From positions 13,258,188-13,322,187 of the forward strand of contig CM055191.1 in the NCBI GenBank assembly GCA_029224185.1: a stretch of 64,000 bases of DNA. The letters are read 5' to 3'. Numbering within the stretch: position 1 is the first letter of the stretch; every line of letters begins with the position of its first letter. This DNA comes from Karalla daura. Its lineage: Eukaryota > Chordata > Actinopteri > Chaetodontiformes > Leiognathidae. Position numbers and translations under genes: made by a program. A model generated the notes under the pieces. That model saw nothing but the letters and a program-made list of their open reading frames with translations, made no database searches and was not told the DNA's origin. Positions 48,003 through 64,000 of the stretch are shown in pieces.

Positions 48003-51000
48003 CTACTGCTGCATCTTGCGGATGATATCGGTGGAGACGGGCGGGTGGAAGTTGATGGTGTGGTGGCGGAGACCCTGAGACGTTTTGTAGCTCTTCCCGC
48101 AGCGGCACTTGAAGGGTTTGCGCACCCGGATCTGGGTCCGGTGGCCGTTCTTGGCGTGGTACTTGATGCCGTTCACATTCTGAGGAGAGAGAGAGAAGGA
48201 AAACGTGTCGTGGCGCAGAGAGTCGTAATTCAGGCGCGCTTTCTTCGGCTGTCTCGTACGTACGTAGAGAGAGAGAGAGGGAGAGAGAGAGAGCGGGAGG
48301 GATTGCCTGCGAGGAGAAGTGAAACGTGTTCTCGCAGCAAATCCATCTCGCCGTGCCCCTGAACAGATGCCTGACGCCGCCTCAGACTCGAGCCATCGCC
48401 CATAACCCTGTCACTCACGTCAGCGATGCAATTTTCTCAAGCTGCACATAATTTATCCCGACCGCACGCGCCAGATGTGAACGGAAAATCCCGTAAAAGC
48501 CCACATCACTGGAGCGGACCTGATGTATGCATCCACGATGACACGCTGCGGCGCTGCAGCCCAGAGCCGCTTTCCCACCGTCCGCGGCGGGGAGGCCATT
48601 TTGATTTCACTCCCTCCTCGCTCTCTTTCTTTTTGTTTTTTCACACTTTTGCACAATGGTATCTCCTAATGAGCGCTCCCCGGGCGCCGTGCAGAGGAAT
48701 TCCCACCGTTCCATAATGACCCAGAACAACCTAGGAGGGCGAGACCCACCTTGTATCTCTTCTTGCAGCCGGGCACGGGGCAAGCGAAGGGCTTCTCGTC
48801 TCCTCCGTTCATGCACATGGAGCTGAGGATGGACTCGGAGCTGATGGCGCTCTCCGTGGTCCAGGACTCGTCGCTGTCCGACTCCTCAAAGTCCACCTCC
48901 TCCTCGTCGCACTCGCTGCCTGCGGGAGGTGGAAACATTGAACACTGATTATTGGACCGTTCGTGTGAGGACGCTTCTTCACACGCTCCGGGGGGGGGGC
49001 ATTGTTCCCATAGTATCGACTCGGGGGCTGAAAATGTGCCAGTCGTGGGAAAGAATGCATCTGTTTAGCCGAGGTCAGCGAGATGCAGTTGTTTTGTCGA
49101 TGAGCTGGGGATGTTAGGCCCGAGGACGAGCCACGAGCACCAAACCACAAGAGCGGCCGAGGGAGACGGAGCAGTAAAGACCGCATAGTTTAGATGGCGG
49201 GGACATGGGAAAACATCACATGGAAAAGAGATAAAAGCAAAAAAAAACGCCTCTTCCTCTGACATAAAGAACACTGTGTTGCATTGGGTAACGAGAGCTG
49301 AGATTTCTCTAATCTGATGTGGTGGTTGGGTGACAAATGTGCTTCATCTGACACATTTCTACAGCCCACCAGGGCTAAGCAAGATTTTAACGTGAAGCGT
49401 TTGCTGAATTGAATAATGAAAATGGGGAAACATCTAATAATCTGACATGAAATGTACTTCTTCTCTCCAATCTCCGCCTTGTGATTTCCCAGAAAATGAT
49501 GTTCCTGCCTCGGCCCATTTCCCCCCCTCGTAATTACTGCTCGAAGTGTTCAGAGCGCCGGAACTGTGATATTTTAGTCTGCAGAGCGCCAGCACTTTGC
49601 GTGCTAATGACAGGCGTCTGCCAGCCAGCACTTTGCCTCTACCTGTGGGCGTGCTGCTCCTGAAGGAGGAGGAGGGGGTGATGGGGGGGGTGACGGGCGG
49701 CGTGAGGTTGCCGCTGGCGTGGCGAGGCGGGGTGGAGACGCTGCTGCGGGACAGGCCGCCCGTCAGGGACAGGGACAGCTTGGGCTGCACCTTCTTCTTC
49801 ACCGCCTCGTGCTCCCGCCGCGCCGCGTCCGTCATGAACCTGGAAAGAAAAGATGGCTTTTAGGAGGAGGAGGAGGAGGAGGAGGAGGGGGGGGGAGGAG
49901 GAGGAGGTTCTGAGAAAGATCTGATAAGGCTGCGGTGCATGTGTCGGGGGAGAACAATAAAAAATCGGTGGCTCCGGTGCGATCAAAAAGAAAAAGAGAG
50001 AAAAAAAGAAAGAGGGATAGTAAAGTCTTGGGGTAGAATGTCCATCATAAAACTGCAATGTTAACAGAGACACTGTTAAAACAGAAGTGGAATTAACAAA
50101 CGAAGTGATAACCACATCAAGATGTGTTTGTGAAGGCGGGGGAGACGGCAGCAAAGCCTCCCGTACGCCGGCTCGCCACCGCTGAAACCGCCGCTGGAGC
50201 GCTCCGTCGAGGACGGGTGGGATGGACCCGGCCAATTAAACAGAAACCAGCGCCACGCTGCAGGGATTCATGGGAGCCGCGGGCCGCATGGCGTGCGAGG
50301 GAGCCGCCGCTCCACGGCGCACACAGGGACGGTCACAGTCATCCCTGCTGGCGATTATGTCACAGTGCCGTGCGTGTCTTTACCTGTTGATGTAGCTGAG
50401 GGCCACATACGTGGGCTGCTGCTGCTCCTGCTTCTCCAGGAGGCGAGGGTCTGTGTCTGAGCGCGGGGGGAGGACAGGAAGGCAAATGTTAGGGAGGCTA
50501 CGCACTGGAAAACATTCACAATAGCTGCGTGCCGATTAAGAACTTCCTGCCCGCAAACTCCACTTCTTGTCTGTGTGTGTAGGCAGCTGGTGAGACTGCC
50601 TGTCTGCGGGTCTCTTATCTCCACATGAGTTTTCGGGATTTCAGTGGCTGCAGCGTGACAGACTAGTCCTCGTACATCTCCCTGTTTTGTATTTCGTACA
50701 TTTAGCCAGATCGCTTTCAGGATTCATCCTCGCCCGGCCCAAGAACTTAAGATGTGCAGCCTAAGACTGCAGCTCATCCATCAGCCTTAGAAACTGTCTG
50801 TTTAGTCACAGGGTAGAGCAGAAATTATTTTTTTAAGAAATGTTACTCTATTCTCTCATTTTCCATTAGACTGGCTTCACTGCTTCATCTCAATCTCCAA
50901 TCTTCACCTCAGATGAAGATTGACAGAAATGCAACATTCTCGGAGGCTTCTTCTCACTTTCACTCAGAGGGTCGGGAAGGGCTACACCTGATCTCATCGG

Positions 51001-54000
51001 GGCCCATTAAGTTGAGAAGAGACGTCCAGCCGTGAAGGAGCCTTTGCCATTGGCTGCCATAAAACCAGCCCCGCTCCCAGTAGCCAGTGTGGTGGGTGAA
51101 CCTCAGGTCTGAGTCAGCTGTGTGCCACGGTGACGCGGGCTGTGTGCGATGGACAAAGGCTCGTAAAAACCTCTTAGTGAAAGTAATCGCTGTGCAGGAT
51201 GTTGCGCAACATGTGGCACAATTAGTCCATGCATGATGTCACGGACCACTGTCTAGACCAAAGTCACAGTTTCTTATGTTTTTGGGGGTTTTTTTCTGGT
51301 GAAACTCAGCAGTTTTCAGGCTGGAGCTGGTCTCCTGAATTGTTGTGCTGTTTACTGCTCAATTAGAACACTTCCTCATTGGTAGAGTGCAATAAGCCCG
51401 ATTCATCAGACATGCCTCAGATGCCATTTTACAAGCCCCTTAAAAACCCTATTTTTGGTGTGGGAATATTAGAGACTTTTACTTCACAGCTCAGGCGCCC
51501 TGTCACACGTCAGCTCTCAGTGACACGACCATGTGACTTACACTTCCCAAACAAAGTGGCAGCTGGAGAGATGCGGCCGTGGAGCACGCACACATCCAGC
51601 CCCATGCAGTACATCTGAGGAAGAAGCAGGAGTGTGTGTTCCAACATTTCACCAGAAAGTTCTCCAAACTGCGGCCTTGCAGTGACTCATTCATTGACTC
51701 ACAATCACGATAACTGTTTCGGAGATGGTTTGCATGTGATATTTTTTCATTTCTCAATTTTTCAAAATCAATACACGTTTCCCGACCCGATGTGCATCTT
51801 TGGCAAGGGGCAGTAGCCGATATTTAACGAAGCCGAGGCCCCTGCTTTTGAGTTTCCACGACACCTTTTCGCAAAACCGTGCTCTGCAGACACCACATTG
51901 CTCATACATGACCACACTTGACACATACTGAGCTTTCCCATGCCGCGCTCCAGACATTCATCTTGCTCAGCGGTGCTAAATGTACAACAATGGCCAATCT
52001 CCACACCCTGAGGTGAAGCGGGCCTGACTTCAAACGCTGCCTTCCCACTGCCATCCATGTGGGAGAAGAGCGATGCCCCATAAAACAACAGTGTCTACCA
52101 CTTAGCAGCTGAGCCTCCCTGTCTGCCTCTGACGGGGCTGTGAAAGACTGCTACCCCCATGTGGTTAAAACTATCGCCTGTTTCCATCCACAAGCTCATT
52201 TGCAATACGCAGTGCTCGCACCTCAGGCCGTTTGTAAGATTGCATCTTAAATTCTGCCCTGGAAAGGCACAGCGATGGCAGCGCGGCAGACTCTGACCGT
52301 TCGGCGAGTCCGGTCCTGGTTGACGTCATCTGAAAATGACCATGGCGGCCGTTCAAAAACATAATGAAATGGCGTAATGAAAGTTTTCCCGGTTTAAAGA
52401 GTAAGCAACACCTTTGTGATGCTGTCATAAAACCCAGCATCATACTCAATTATTACCTCAATTATGACTTTGCCTGGAACAAAACACCTAAAAACAGATT
52501 TCTGGGGAATTTCTGCTGGACAGGGAGGACCTGTCCCACAGAGGGTTCGACCGATTACACTGGGAGGTGCTTCAGCCTGAGGCGACGATCTGGCCATTTT
52601 AACTCTGGAACTATAATCAAGGCCTTGTTTACACAATAATGTTGCATTCAGTTTTCAGATGTTTTCAAATAGTTGAAAATGATGCAGTACTCATGCCGGG
52701 CCAGTAGCTGGCAGAGTGATTTTGTGATGCTCATGTGTAGAGAGCATGATAAAAAAAAAACTGACTAGTCTTCCAGTTTGAAAAATGACAATGAGAAATC
52801 TGGCTCCAAAGATTCAAGATGGCGGCGCCAAACTCCTGGCTTCCAATACAGCCCTTCTCAAACCAATGGGTGATGTCATGGATTGTTGGGACTTGGTGGA
52901 GAGACTCCATTACGACGACTTGAGCGTGGAAGTTGACTGCTAACCTTGGTACCTCTCTAACCTTCGCTCTAACATAGTGTTGTTGATGTAGATGGAGACC
53001 GGGCAGTTTATCTACCCTCTGGAGCCTGTTCATGTATTGTTCCGTTCTCAGGCATCACCAATACTGTTCCCATAGAGATGAGAGCCAAAGGTTTTCCCCA
53101 CAAAAAAGTATTTTAATGCAGGCAGACCTAAATGGAAGCAACTTAACATATCTTCTTTTTAAACTGAGGACTTCAAAGTATTTATTCAAGCCACCCACCA
53201 AATTCATATGGCATTGTCAGAACTCACAAATTGAAGTCGCTGTTAATGTCTTATCTAGTTAGCAATTAAAATTCTGACATAAAACTGTCAAAACTGGGCC
53301 TTTGGCTGCAGCATATCTCAAGCATCTACTCAGTCTCTGGGAGGAAACCATGCTGTCTGTAGCGACAGAGGTTAAGTGATTGCAAGCACACCGCAGTTAT
53401 CCATCAGGCACAAACGTTCACATCTGCGCGCACACAACCTCGCTCTCTCCCAGCGCTACAAACTGCAGACTCCGTTCTGTCAGGAACGAGGTGAATGCTG
53501 ATGTTGACCAGAGAAACTCAATCCAAGCCACATTCGGAGAGCGCGCATTTCAGCGGTCGAACCGAAATCTGAGTCAACAAACCGATGTCAGTCTCGCTGA
53601 CGGGAGGACGAGGGCGAGGAAAGGCGCGGGGCATCGTCCGCCCCGGGGCGGTCGGGGGCCGGGCCGCGTGGCTGACGGGGAAATGGTGGCCAGCTTTTAC
53701 CACGCTGGCAGGTAGGGCTGTGAGAGCGGCCCGGGCCTCAGCGCCTGGGCTCTCAGGAACGCTCCCTCAAGGCCTCCAACACGAGCAAGTGTTTCATTAA
53801 CGGCGGGTTTATCCCCAGCGAGAGGGACAGCGCACACCTCCGCTCTGCAGCCACAGTCGGTGGAGACCCGGAGCGGCGGAGACACAAATTTCATACCGCT
53901 GTTGTTCCCTCGCTGCCAAGAAAGCCAGAGGCAGCGCAGATACTGTTTTGACCGCCCGGGGGCCGGTATGTGCGTGCGTGAGTGCACACGAAATCCCTCC

Positions 54001-55138
54001 TAAGATCCCTAATGAGCCTGCAGGAATGGAATGGCGGCCCTGCTCTCGGCACGCTCACACGGCGGCGGATCAATCTGCTCCCACACACCGTAAATCACAC
54101 ACACCTCAGGTGGGGACTGGCGCTGGGGGTGGAGGGCTGGAGGTGGGGGTGGGGGGGGGTACACGGCGGGGCCCCGGTCCCCGCTGCCTCTGCTGTTCTT
54201 CTGGGGCCACCGGCGTTCAAGGAGCAAGATGAAGGCGCCTTAAGTAGAGATGGGAACCCCCTTAAATCAATCTACACAGGTGGTCCACTTTGGTGGGCGA
54301 CTATTAGATGCCTTCTGGGGGAGGGGAAAAGAGGGGGCGCGGTATTTGTTCACTATCAGCAGCTCCATACACAAACAATGAGGCCATGGGTACGGAATGA
54401 GACGTCTGGAAGGGAATGGTAGACGAGCAGAAAACACCGCTCCAATCTGATTTCTATTATACTTCAAATGCAAATAAAATCCTCCCGTCTTCTGTAAATT
54501 ACAAGTCTCCAGGTGAAATGACATGAATGAAAACGGGGATGAAACCACAGAACAACAGAAGAAACAGCCGATAAACTGGAGATCATAATCGAACACCCTG
54601 GCACAGAACACGTCCTAAAAAAAAACAAAATGGAAGCAACAATCAATTGTCTTTCTCACCAGACCGGTTTACTGTTGTTACAGATTTAGTGCTGCAACGC
54701 TCTGAATTTTTTATTACTAATCTACATACTATTCACCATCTGTTGCCCATTCAGTATTTATATAATACCTGCTTGCGTCATTTTTTTGATTTTTTATTGT
54801 TTCACTCGATGTCGCACTTTGACTCTATTTGCTCAACAGTGCAATGACTATAGAGGACTAAGTCTTGAATCTACATAGCCTGGATCTGACATCAATGTGA
54901 AGCACTGGCATGTGTGTGTGTGCAAGTGTGTGTGTACGTGTGTGTGGGAGCATATCCTGACTGACTGAGTGGCTGCAGTGTGAGTGCAGAGAACATGATG
55001 CAATGGCGTGTTCTCATTAAGGCCCCGGTGACGGCCCACAACAGGAAGCCCGAGGACGATCACACAACAAACCTTCCTAAGGCAACGGAGGAAGTGACGC
55101 CTGCTGCCCTCTCATAACGCCCTCCACGACCCCTTTCT

Positions 55139-55194
<56 letters not shown>

Positions 55195-58100
55195 CAGATG
55201 CACAGCTCCCCTCTCTCATTTCCACCAGTGTCTGGCTCTCTCGTCCAGCCTCCCAGCCAAATGCGCTGTGGGGTAGAGCGGAGTGCTGAGCATTATGGTG
55301 ACATGTTTATGGCGGCTCTGAGCAGCGGGGGACATTACCAGGACTGGTGGCACAGGTAATTCATTATGATGTGACCTCCGAGGAGGAAATGAAACCGAGT
55401 CGAGCTCCATGTGTAAGCTGCCTCTGCCGGTTAGTGGAGGGAAAAAAAAAAAAAAAGAGCTCGAGGGGGGTCAAAATGATCTATTATACGTTTGTCTAGC
55501 ATGGACGGAAACTTCAGCGTAAATGCATGCACTAACACGTTTGTACGCTCTTGATTATTTATACCAATTTCAATTGTGCTATCATGATAGCAGAACTGCA
55601 CAAAACGAGAGATGAAACTGAATGGTGCTGGGATACTTGCTCCAACAGTGGAGATGAATCCGTGGTCAAAACTGTTGCTAGGCGGTCAGAGGTCATCCCG
55701 TTTTTCAGACATCCATCATTTGTCAGATTATAAAATATTAATCTGTCGGCTGGTTTGAGAACAACTTGGGCTCCTAACCCGGATAAGCTGAGACGGGAGT
55801 GTTTATTACCTTTTACGAGTTAAACTGCAGATAATAAGGGATTTCAAACTGAAATCGGGTCGAGTTACATAAACACCTAAATTGGGCGAGTTCAGCTGTC
55901 AGGACTATATTTATTTGGGATTTGAGAGAGTGGTTATTACAACCATGTGAAAAAATAGCTAAAATGATTCAATCACAGTTTAATTTGACAAGGGACAATA
56001 ACGTCTGTTAAACTTCATCCAGAGAAGAGTTCATCTATATTCTCTGTTCATCTATGTTTAATGCTAATCTATATCACAGTGTGTAGCATCAGCACAGGCT
56101 GAGCATGAGCTCCCCTGGTTCTCCTGTGCTGTGGAGTACAGGAGCTCCTCATGCTGTCACTGCCTCACAGGAACAGGAGCGGCGGCGTCAGGGGGATGGG
56201 GAGATGTAATTAGGCCCACCAGGTGCACAGATCAGGGAACTAGTTACTGCTTCCCAAATTTATTACTTCCGTGCAGATTTTGGGGGTGGTGGTGGTGGTG
56301 GGGGGGGGTTACATACCAAAATCTCCTAAATGGAGCTTCAGTGAGGACTGGCAACAAGCAGATCCATTGTTACGCAGCCTGGACACTTCAGGTCATCAGT
56401 GAGCCAGGCCCCGGCCAGGCCGAACACACACTCCTCGGTTTATACAACACGCTGGCTGTTTGCTCCTGCTCCGCAGTGGCCTGGTCGTGCAGTGACAGAA
56501 TAAACATCTCGGGCGGCTCACGCTCCTTTTTTTTTTTTTGTTAATGCAGCCCAGTAAGACCAGACCACTGAGGAGATTGTTGGAGCTTAACATGATTTAG
56601 GCTCCGGAGTTAAAACCTCACTCTGGTTCTCCTGGTGTTTTCCCAGGGCTCATTAGCATCCCATTCTCTTAAAGTTTGCTGAGTTTGTTCACAAAGGTCT
56701 AAGTGGACCACCCAGCACTCAGACTGTCAACCCGGCTCCACTGTCACAACGCTGGACGAAGACCAGGGCGTCCACCGTGAGTTTACCATTAAGGGAAGGA
56801 ATCACACTGAAATTAAACTTCAGATCTCCCACTTTCGATCTAAACATCTATACATACACATAAACTGTGACCCACTGAGCCAAGTGGGGGTACTTATAAT
56901 TCACTTTTACCCCAATTATCTCCTTCAAGCTCTCCAAGAGGGATTGTGACATATTCAACTATCACCTAAATCCTAAAAGGTCTATTGGAGACTCTAAACT
57001 GTCCCAGAATATATGGTGTGTGTGTGTGTGTGTGTGTCCAGTGGTGGACAGCTGATAGTCTAGTACAGGGTATAGTCTCTCTAAGCAGGACCCTGCGACA
57101 CCTCCAAGGTACAAAGACAGTGATGGATGGATGGATGGATGGATGGATGGATGGATGGATGGATGGATGGATGGATGGATGGATGGATGGATGGATGGAT
57201 GATACAGAACAATGAGGAAAAAGCAGCGAAGTCTAACCCATACCGTAGCATCCACTACACACACACACACACACTTTAACACACAGACCCTCTCAAGGAA
57301 GCCCCCTCCACCCGAAGCCGAGCAGCGCCACCTCATGTCCGCGGAGGCGACGGGCAGGCCGGCCGGCTGGTGAAAACAGGGACAAGAATGTGCGCTTGTT
57401 TTCCAGGCGCCTAATTATAAAGGAGAATGTGCTTTAAGCAGCAGGCCACCAGATGAGGAGGAAGACAGGCCAAATCAAGCACTCTCTCTGTAATTATGCT
57501 TCACAGGCACTTGGCACAACGCGCAAGATTTCGCACTTCTCAGAGTGGGCACAGGCCAGTGGACAAGGGAGGGGGGCAGCAAAGTTTTTCCACTCTGAGC
57601 CAACTAATTGCCTCATTATTCCCCAATAAGTCATTTGGAGGCGCTTTTTTTTCTGGAGCTAACACCTTGGACACATGCACAGCACACAATCAGAGGGCAG
57701 AGGATATTAAAGCCAGTCAAGCAACAAACAAGAACAACAGAGACAGCTGTGCCTTGTCAGCTTCAATAATGCGAGTCTGAAATATTAGATTGGGAAACAG
57801 ATGTACTGTCGGGGCTAAGAGAGTGATGAACTGTGAGCAGGGGATTCACTTTGTAGGTTTTAGAGATCAGACCCAGCTCTGCCGTGTTCTAAGTGCTTCA
57901 GTATTTAATGAAGTTTCAATGTTCATAGCACATAAAGTAAAATACAAGCTCAAATATCTCATTTCTGACATTCTGTAAACATACTACCTGCACTTATATT
58001 AAATCCATGGGCTTTATAATAACTGTGGTAAGGCAGGTAATAAAACCATAAAACACTATTTAATATGCAGTTTTACTATGTTGATTTTTTTTGTATTTAA

Positions 58101-60253
58101 TAAAAATGTGAATAGAAGCTGTAAATACATGTGCATAGGCGACACATAATACAGGCTCTGAAAGTAAATTACAAAACTTAATATCAAATATTTTAAAAAC
58201 ACATAACACCATGCTTTCTTATTTCTGCAAATCACTTCAGATAACGTTTTTAACAAAGGTGTACTATACCGTATCTGTGTATGTCTTCCTACACTGCCTG
58301 TTGGTCTGAAGCTGAGATCAGTATGAACTACTTAAAATACTTATAAAATACTACTTATAAAATACTTTGACTCAGTAAATATAACAGTTTCGTTTTATTC
58401 CTCAAATAATTGCATACTGACTGGAAATGATGGACATGAAGTGTTATAAAAGGAAATGGTTCATTTTTGCCCATCAGATAAATGTGTCATCACATTGTAG
58501 CTGAATTACATGAATAATTCCTGATCTGCACCAAAAACTGAGGCCTTGTTTCTGCTTTGCTCCAACTCAGCTGGAGATAGCTGTGTAGATAGCGGTGAAG
58601 CTCTGATGCACGGTCAGGAACTTGTGTAATCGTACTGTATGTAGACCAACAGACACGAGGGACTGAATATAAATCAAATGCTGACACTTTGAAAAAGTGT
58701 TAGCATTCGATCAGATGAAAACAGATGAAAACTGCACCATGCAAAGCTGAGATAAATTATTCAACAACGGCAGTAGTGTGAGGTTATTAAAGAGGCAGTA
58801 ACACCCTTTAAGCATTGGCAAATGACAGTTGCGACTGTATATTCTTATGGCCTTTTTTGGCAAGTGAATATGATTTTCTCGAGCGCACGGGTTAGACATT
58901 ATGGCGAGTGGTCATGCTCCATATGCCCACCGAAATAAGGAAATTATGATTTTATAAAATGATAAAAGGTCATTAGAACATAGATATGCAATACAAACTT
59001 ATTTGACACTCTTTCCCTTTAAATTGGAAATGGTTAAATCACAACCAGATGATACGATATTAGAGGGTTATATTACTATATTGTATTTGACTCATGATCA
59101 AATATGCTCATTCATTCACCTCACAACCCTGTTACTTTAAACCCAATGCAAATTCACAGCCGTTGTCTTAGTGCATGTATTTTGATTTTACTCCCGTGCT
59201 GATTATGAAAAAATGGGCTTTTCCTTAAATAGCCTCCTCCTGTCTGTGTATGTCCTCCTATGCCTTTCCCCTTTGTGTCTGTCCTCCTATCTGTCCTCTG
59301 TCTGTCCACCCACATCTGTTCTCCTGTCTGTCCTCGTTTGTCTATATCTGTCCTTCTATGCCTGTGCCTGTCCTCTTATGCCTGCATCTGTCTTCCTATG
59401 TCTGTGACTATCTTCCAGTCTTCCAATGTCTGTGACTGTCCTCCTGAGTCTGTCCTCCTATGTCTATGACTGTCCTCCCGAGTCTGTCCTCCTGTGTCTG
59501 TCAGTCTTCCTATGTCTGTGTCTGTCCTCCTTTGTCTATGACTGTCCTCCTGAGTCTGTCCTCTCATGTCTAAGTCAGTCTTCCTATGCCTATGTCTGTC
59601 CTACTATATCTATGACTGTCCTCCTGAGTCTGTCCCCCCATGCCTAAGCTAGTCGTCCTATGTCTGTGTCTGTCCTCCTATGTCTAAGACTGTCCCCCTG
59701 TGTCTGTCCTCCTATGTCTGAGTCTCTCCTCCTATGTCTAGGACTGTCCCCCTGAGTCTGCCCTCCTATGCCTGAGTCTGTCCTCCTGTGTCTGTGCTCC
59801 AGGGTAAATCTATGCAGGAGTCCTGAATCTGAACTCCCTATCTACATGTTGCCTCCCGCAGCAGCTGCAGCAGCAGCTCCTCACGGTGATAAACCGCCTG
59901 CAGGCAGCAGGTCTGGCGCTATCTCTCTTTCTATCTCTCTCTCTATCTCTCTATCCCTCTCTGTCTGTCTGTCTGTCTGTCTCCAGCGAATCACGTCCAG
60001 CACCACACCCAGCAACAGGGTGGTGTGTGGGGACGCGGCGGGCGGTCCCTGGCTAGCCTCTCGGAGCTAGCCCGGGCTGCTAGCCGCCTCTCGGCCGCAG
60101 CTAGCGGCTCAGCCCCGCCGCTCCCCCGGGGCTCTTACCGATGTGGTTGTCCTCGATGTGCACGATGAGCTCGGCCAGAGAGTCGAAGTGGAGCCCGCAG
60201 CCGCCGAACCGACACGCGTTGGAGAAGAAAGAGGCGGCGGCGATGCCTGTCAT
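48003..60253 (-). CDS. jazf1b: Juxtaposed with another zinc finger protein 1 (JAZF1)
   Basis: Nuclear zinc-finger cofactor. In mammals it is a TR4 (NR2C2) corepressor and a subunit of the NuA4/TIP60 acetyltransferase complex. Five coding exons: 60253-60139, 50456-50384, 49839-49643, 48919-48750, 48179-48003; phases close and give 243 aa, the same length as human JAZF1. N-terminal atypical C2H2 finger: C14, C19, H32, H37 ([20 protein letters not shown]). A Ser/Thr/Pro-rich middle contains [21 protein letters not shown], then an acidic stretch [16 protein letters not shown]. Two C-terminal fingers have C175/C180/H193/H198 and C210/C212/H225/H230. The protein ends IIRKMQQ. The reading frame stays open 17 codons upstream of the chosen start, including another ATG, but family members begin MTGIAAAS. 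The paralogue letter is by synteny. Confidence 0.94.
48180..48749 (-). other. jazf1b: jazf1b intron 4
   Basis: A 570-bp intron with a GA/AG-rich block at about 48266-48292. Nothing else was seen. Confidence 0.7.
48920..49642 (-). other. jazf1b: jazf1b intron 3
   Basis: A 723-bp intron with no recognisable element. Confidence 0.7.
49840..50383 (-). other. jazf1b: jazf1b intron 2
   Basis: A 544-bp intron starting close to a (GGA)n tract at 49864-49910 (a pyrimidine tract in the transcript, next to the exon 3 acceptor). Confidence 0.75.
49864..49910 (+). repeat. (GGA)n microsatellite beside a jazf1b splice acceptor
   Basis: In the transcript this is a long (TCC)n pyrimidine tract beginning about 25 nt upstream of exon 3, so it may serve as an extended polypyrimidine tract. 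Confidence 0.85.
55143..55191 (+). repeat. (CA)n microsatellite
   Basis: About 24 uninterrupted CA units in jazf1b intron 1. Confidence 0.95.
56975..57200 (+). repeat. Decayed fish retroposon tail ending in (GGAT)n
   Basis: TTGGAGACTCTAAACTGTCCC, a GT run, GGACAGCTGATAG..CTAGTACAGGG..TCTCTCTAAGCAGGACCC and about 19 GGAT units. It is the same family as the copy at 30170-30465. Confidence 0.7.
59230..59800 (+). repeat. CTGTCCTCCTATGTCTG minisatellite
   Basis: About 25-30 imperfect short units built from TGTCCTCCTATG, TCTGTGACTG and CCTGAGTCTG modules. It is the largest tandem array in jazf1b intron 1. Confidence 0.85.
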
Positions 60254-60420
60254 GGTGGCTGCCGCATCGGAGATGAAGCGGCGGCGGCGGCAGAGGTGCA
60301 CCACAGCTGGAACAGCTGGGGCGCTGCACAGACAGCTGGAGCGGCGGACACACTCCTCCGAGCTGCGTCAACGCAGCTCCACAGCGACGCGCACACACCG
60401 GAAGTGAGGCGGGCGCTTTC
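60254..60420 (-). promoter_or_regulatory. jazf1b: jazf1b promoter / 5' UTR
   Basis: CpG-rich, TATA-less sequence upstream of the start. It includes GCGGCGGC runs on plus in the 5' UTR and an ETS-type CCGGAAGTGAGGCGG at about 60400-60414. Its context as an island spanning exon 1 (roughly 60020-60420) suggests a broad promoter. Confidence 0.5.

Positions 60421-64000
<3,580 letters not shown>

Larger units (their letters stand above)
50457..60138 (-). other. jazf1b: jazf1b intron 1 (9.7 kb)
   Basis: The largest intron in the window, with no gene I can support. It contains a CA microsatellite (55143-55191), a retroposon tail with (GGAT)n (56975-57200), a possibly conserved block (57400-57650), a tandemly repeated ATACTTATAAAATACTA (58338-58373) and a diverged CTGTCCTCCTATGTCTG minisatellite (59230-59800) about 450 bp downstream of exon 1 in transcript direction. 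In mammals JAZF1 intron 1 is rich in enhancers. Confidence 0.65.

Noticed and set aside
50457..60138. An extra coding exon of jazf1b within intron 1
   Set aside because: The phases of exons 1 and 2 join directly (HIG|D TDPR) and the product length equals human JAZF1, so no exon is missing.

Overview
This is vertebrate nuclear DNA from a teleost fish, probably a spiny-rayed (percomorph-type) species. It holds the posterior end of a HoxA cluster and the genes next to it. The evidence is spliced genes with consensus GT-AG introns, AbdB-class homeodomains, abundant dinucleotide and tetranucleotide microsatellites, and diverged copies of repeats common in fish. The set hoxa9-hoxa10-hoxa11-hoxa13 is followed directly by hibadh, tax1bp1 and jazf1, with no evx1 between hoxa13 and hibadh. 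That arrangement matches the teleost-duplicated HoxAb cluster, so I use the 'b' paralogue names. The paralogue letter rests on gene content, not on a phylogeny.

Layout. Positions 1-21.2 kb carry four Hox genes, all on the minus strand: hoxa9b (exon 1 only; its homeobox exon lies beyond the left edge), a mir-196 hairpin between hoxa9b and hoxa10b, hoxa10b, hoxa11b and hoxa13b. Each Hox gene has two exons with the homeobox in exon 2. From 21.2 to 25 kb there is a gene-free stretch where evx1 would sit in a HoxAa cluster. From 25.0 to 31.2 kb is hibadhb (minus, 8 coding exons, 329 aa, mitochondrial valine catabolism). Head to head with it, tax1bp1b runs on the plus strand from about 32.3 to 46.2 kb (17 coding exons, 839 aa, selective-autophagy receptor). 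Tail to tail with tax1bp1b, jazf1b lies on the minus strand from about 46.3 to 60.3 kb (5 exons, 243 aa, zinc-finger chromatin factor) and has a 9.7 kb first intron. The last 3.7 kb (60.3-64 kb) is upstream sequence of jazf1b with no gene I can support.

I rebuilt every intron-exon boundary by hand. All reading phases close, and predicted lengths agree with vertebrate orthologues (hibadh 329 against about 336, jazf1 243 against 243, tax1bp1 839 against about 790-820). The Hox genes and mir-196 form one axial-patterning module. The three neighbours are unrelated housekeeping or regulatory genes; in tetrapods, introns in this neighbourhood carry long-range HoxA enhancers, which probably explains why the synteny has been kept.

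Most notable: a miR-196 gene with an unusual nucleotide 9; a family of diverged, same-orientation repeats confined to the hoxa10b and hoxa11b introns and flanks; a near-perfect 70-bp palindrome downstream of hoxa11b; an upstream ORF of tax1bp1b split by intron 1; and poly(A) signals of tax1bp1b and jazf1b that face each other less than 100 bp apart. I found no sign of an entirely new kind of biological system.
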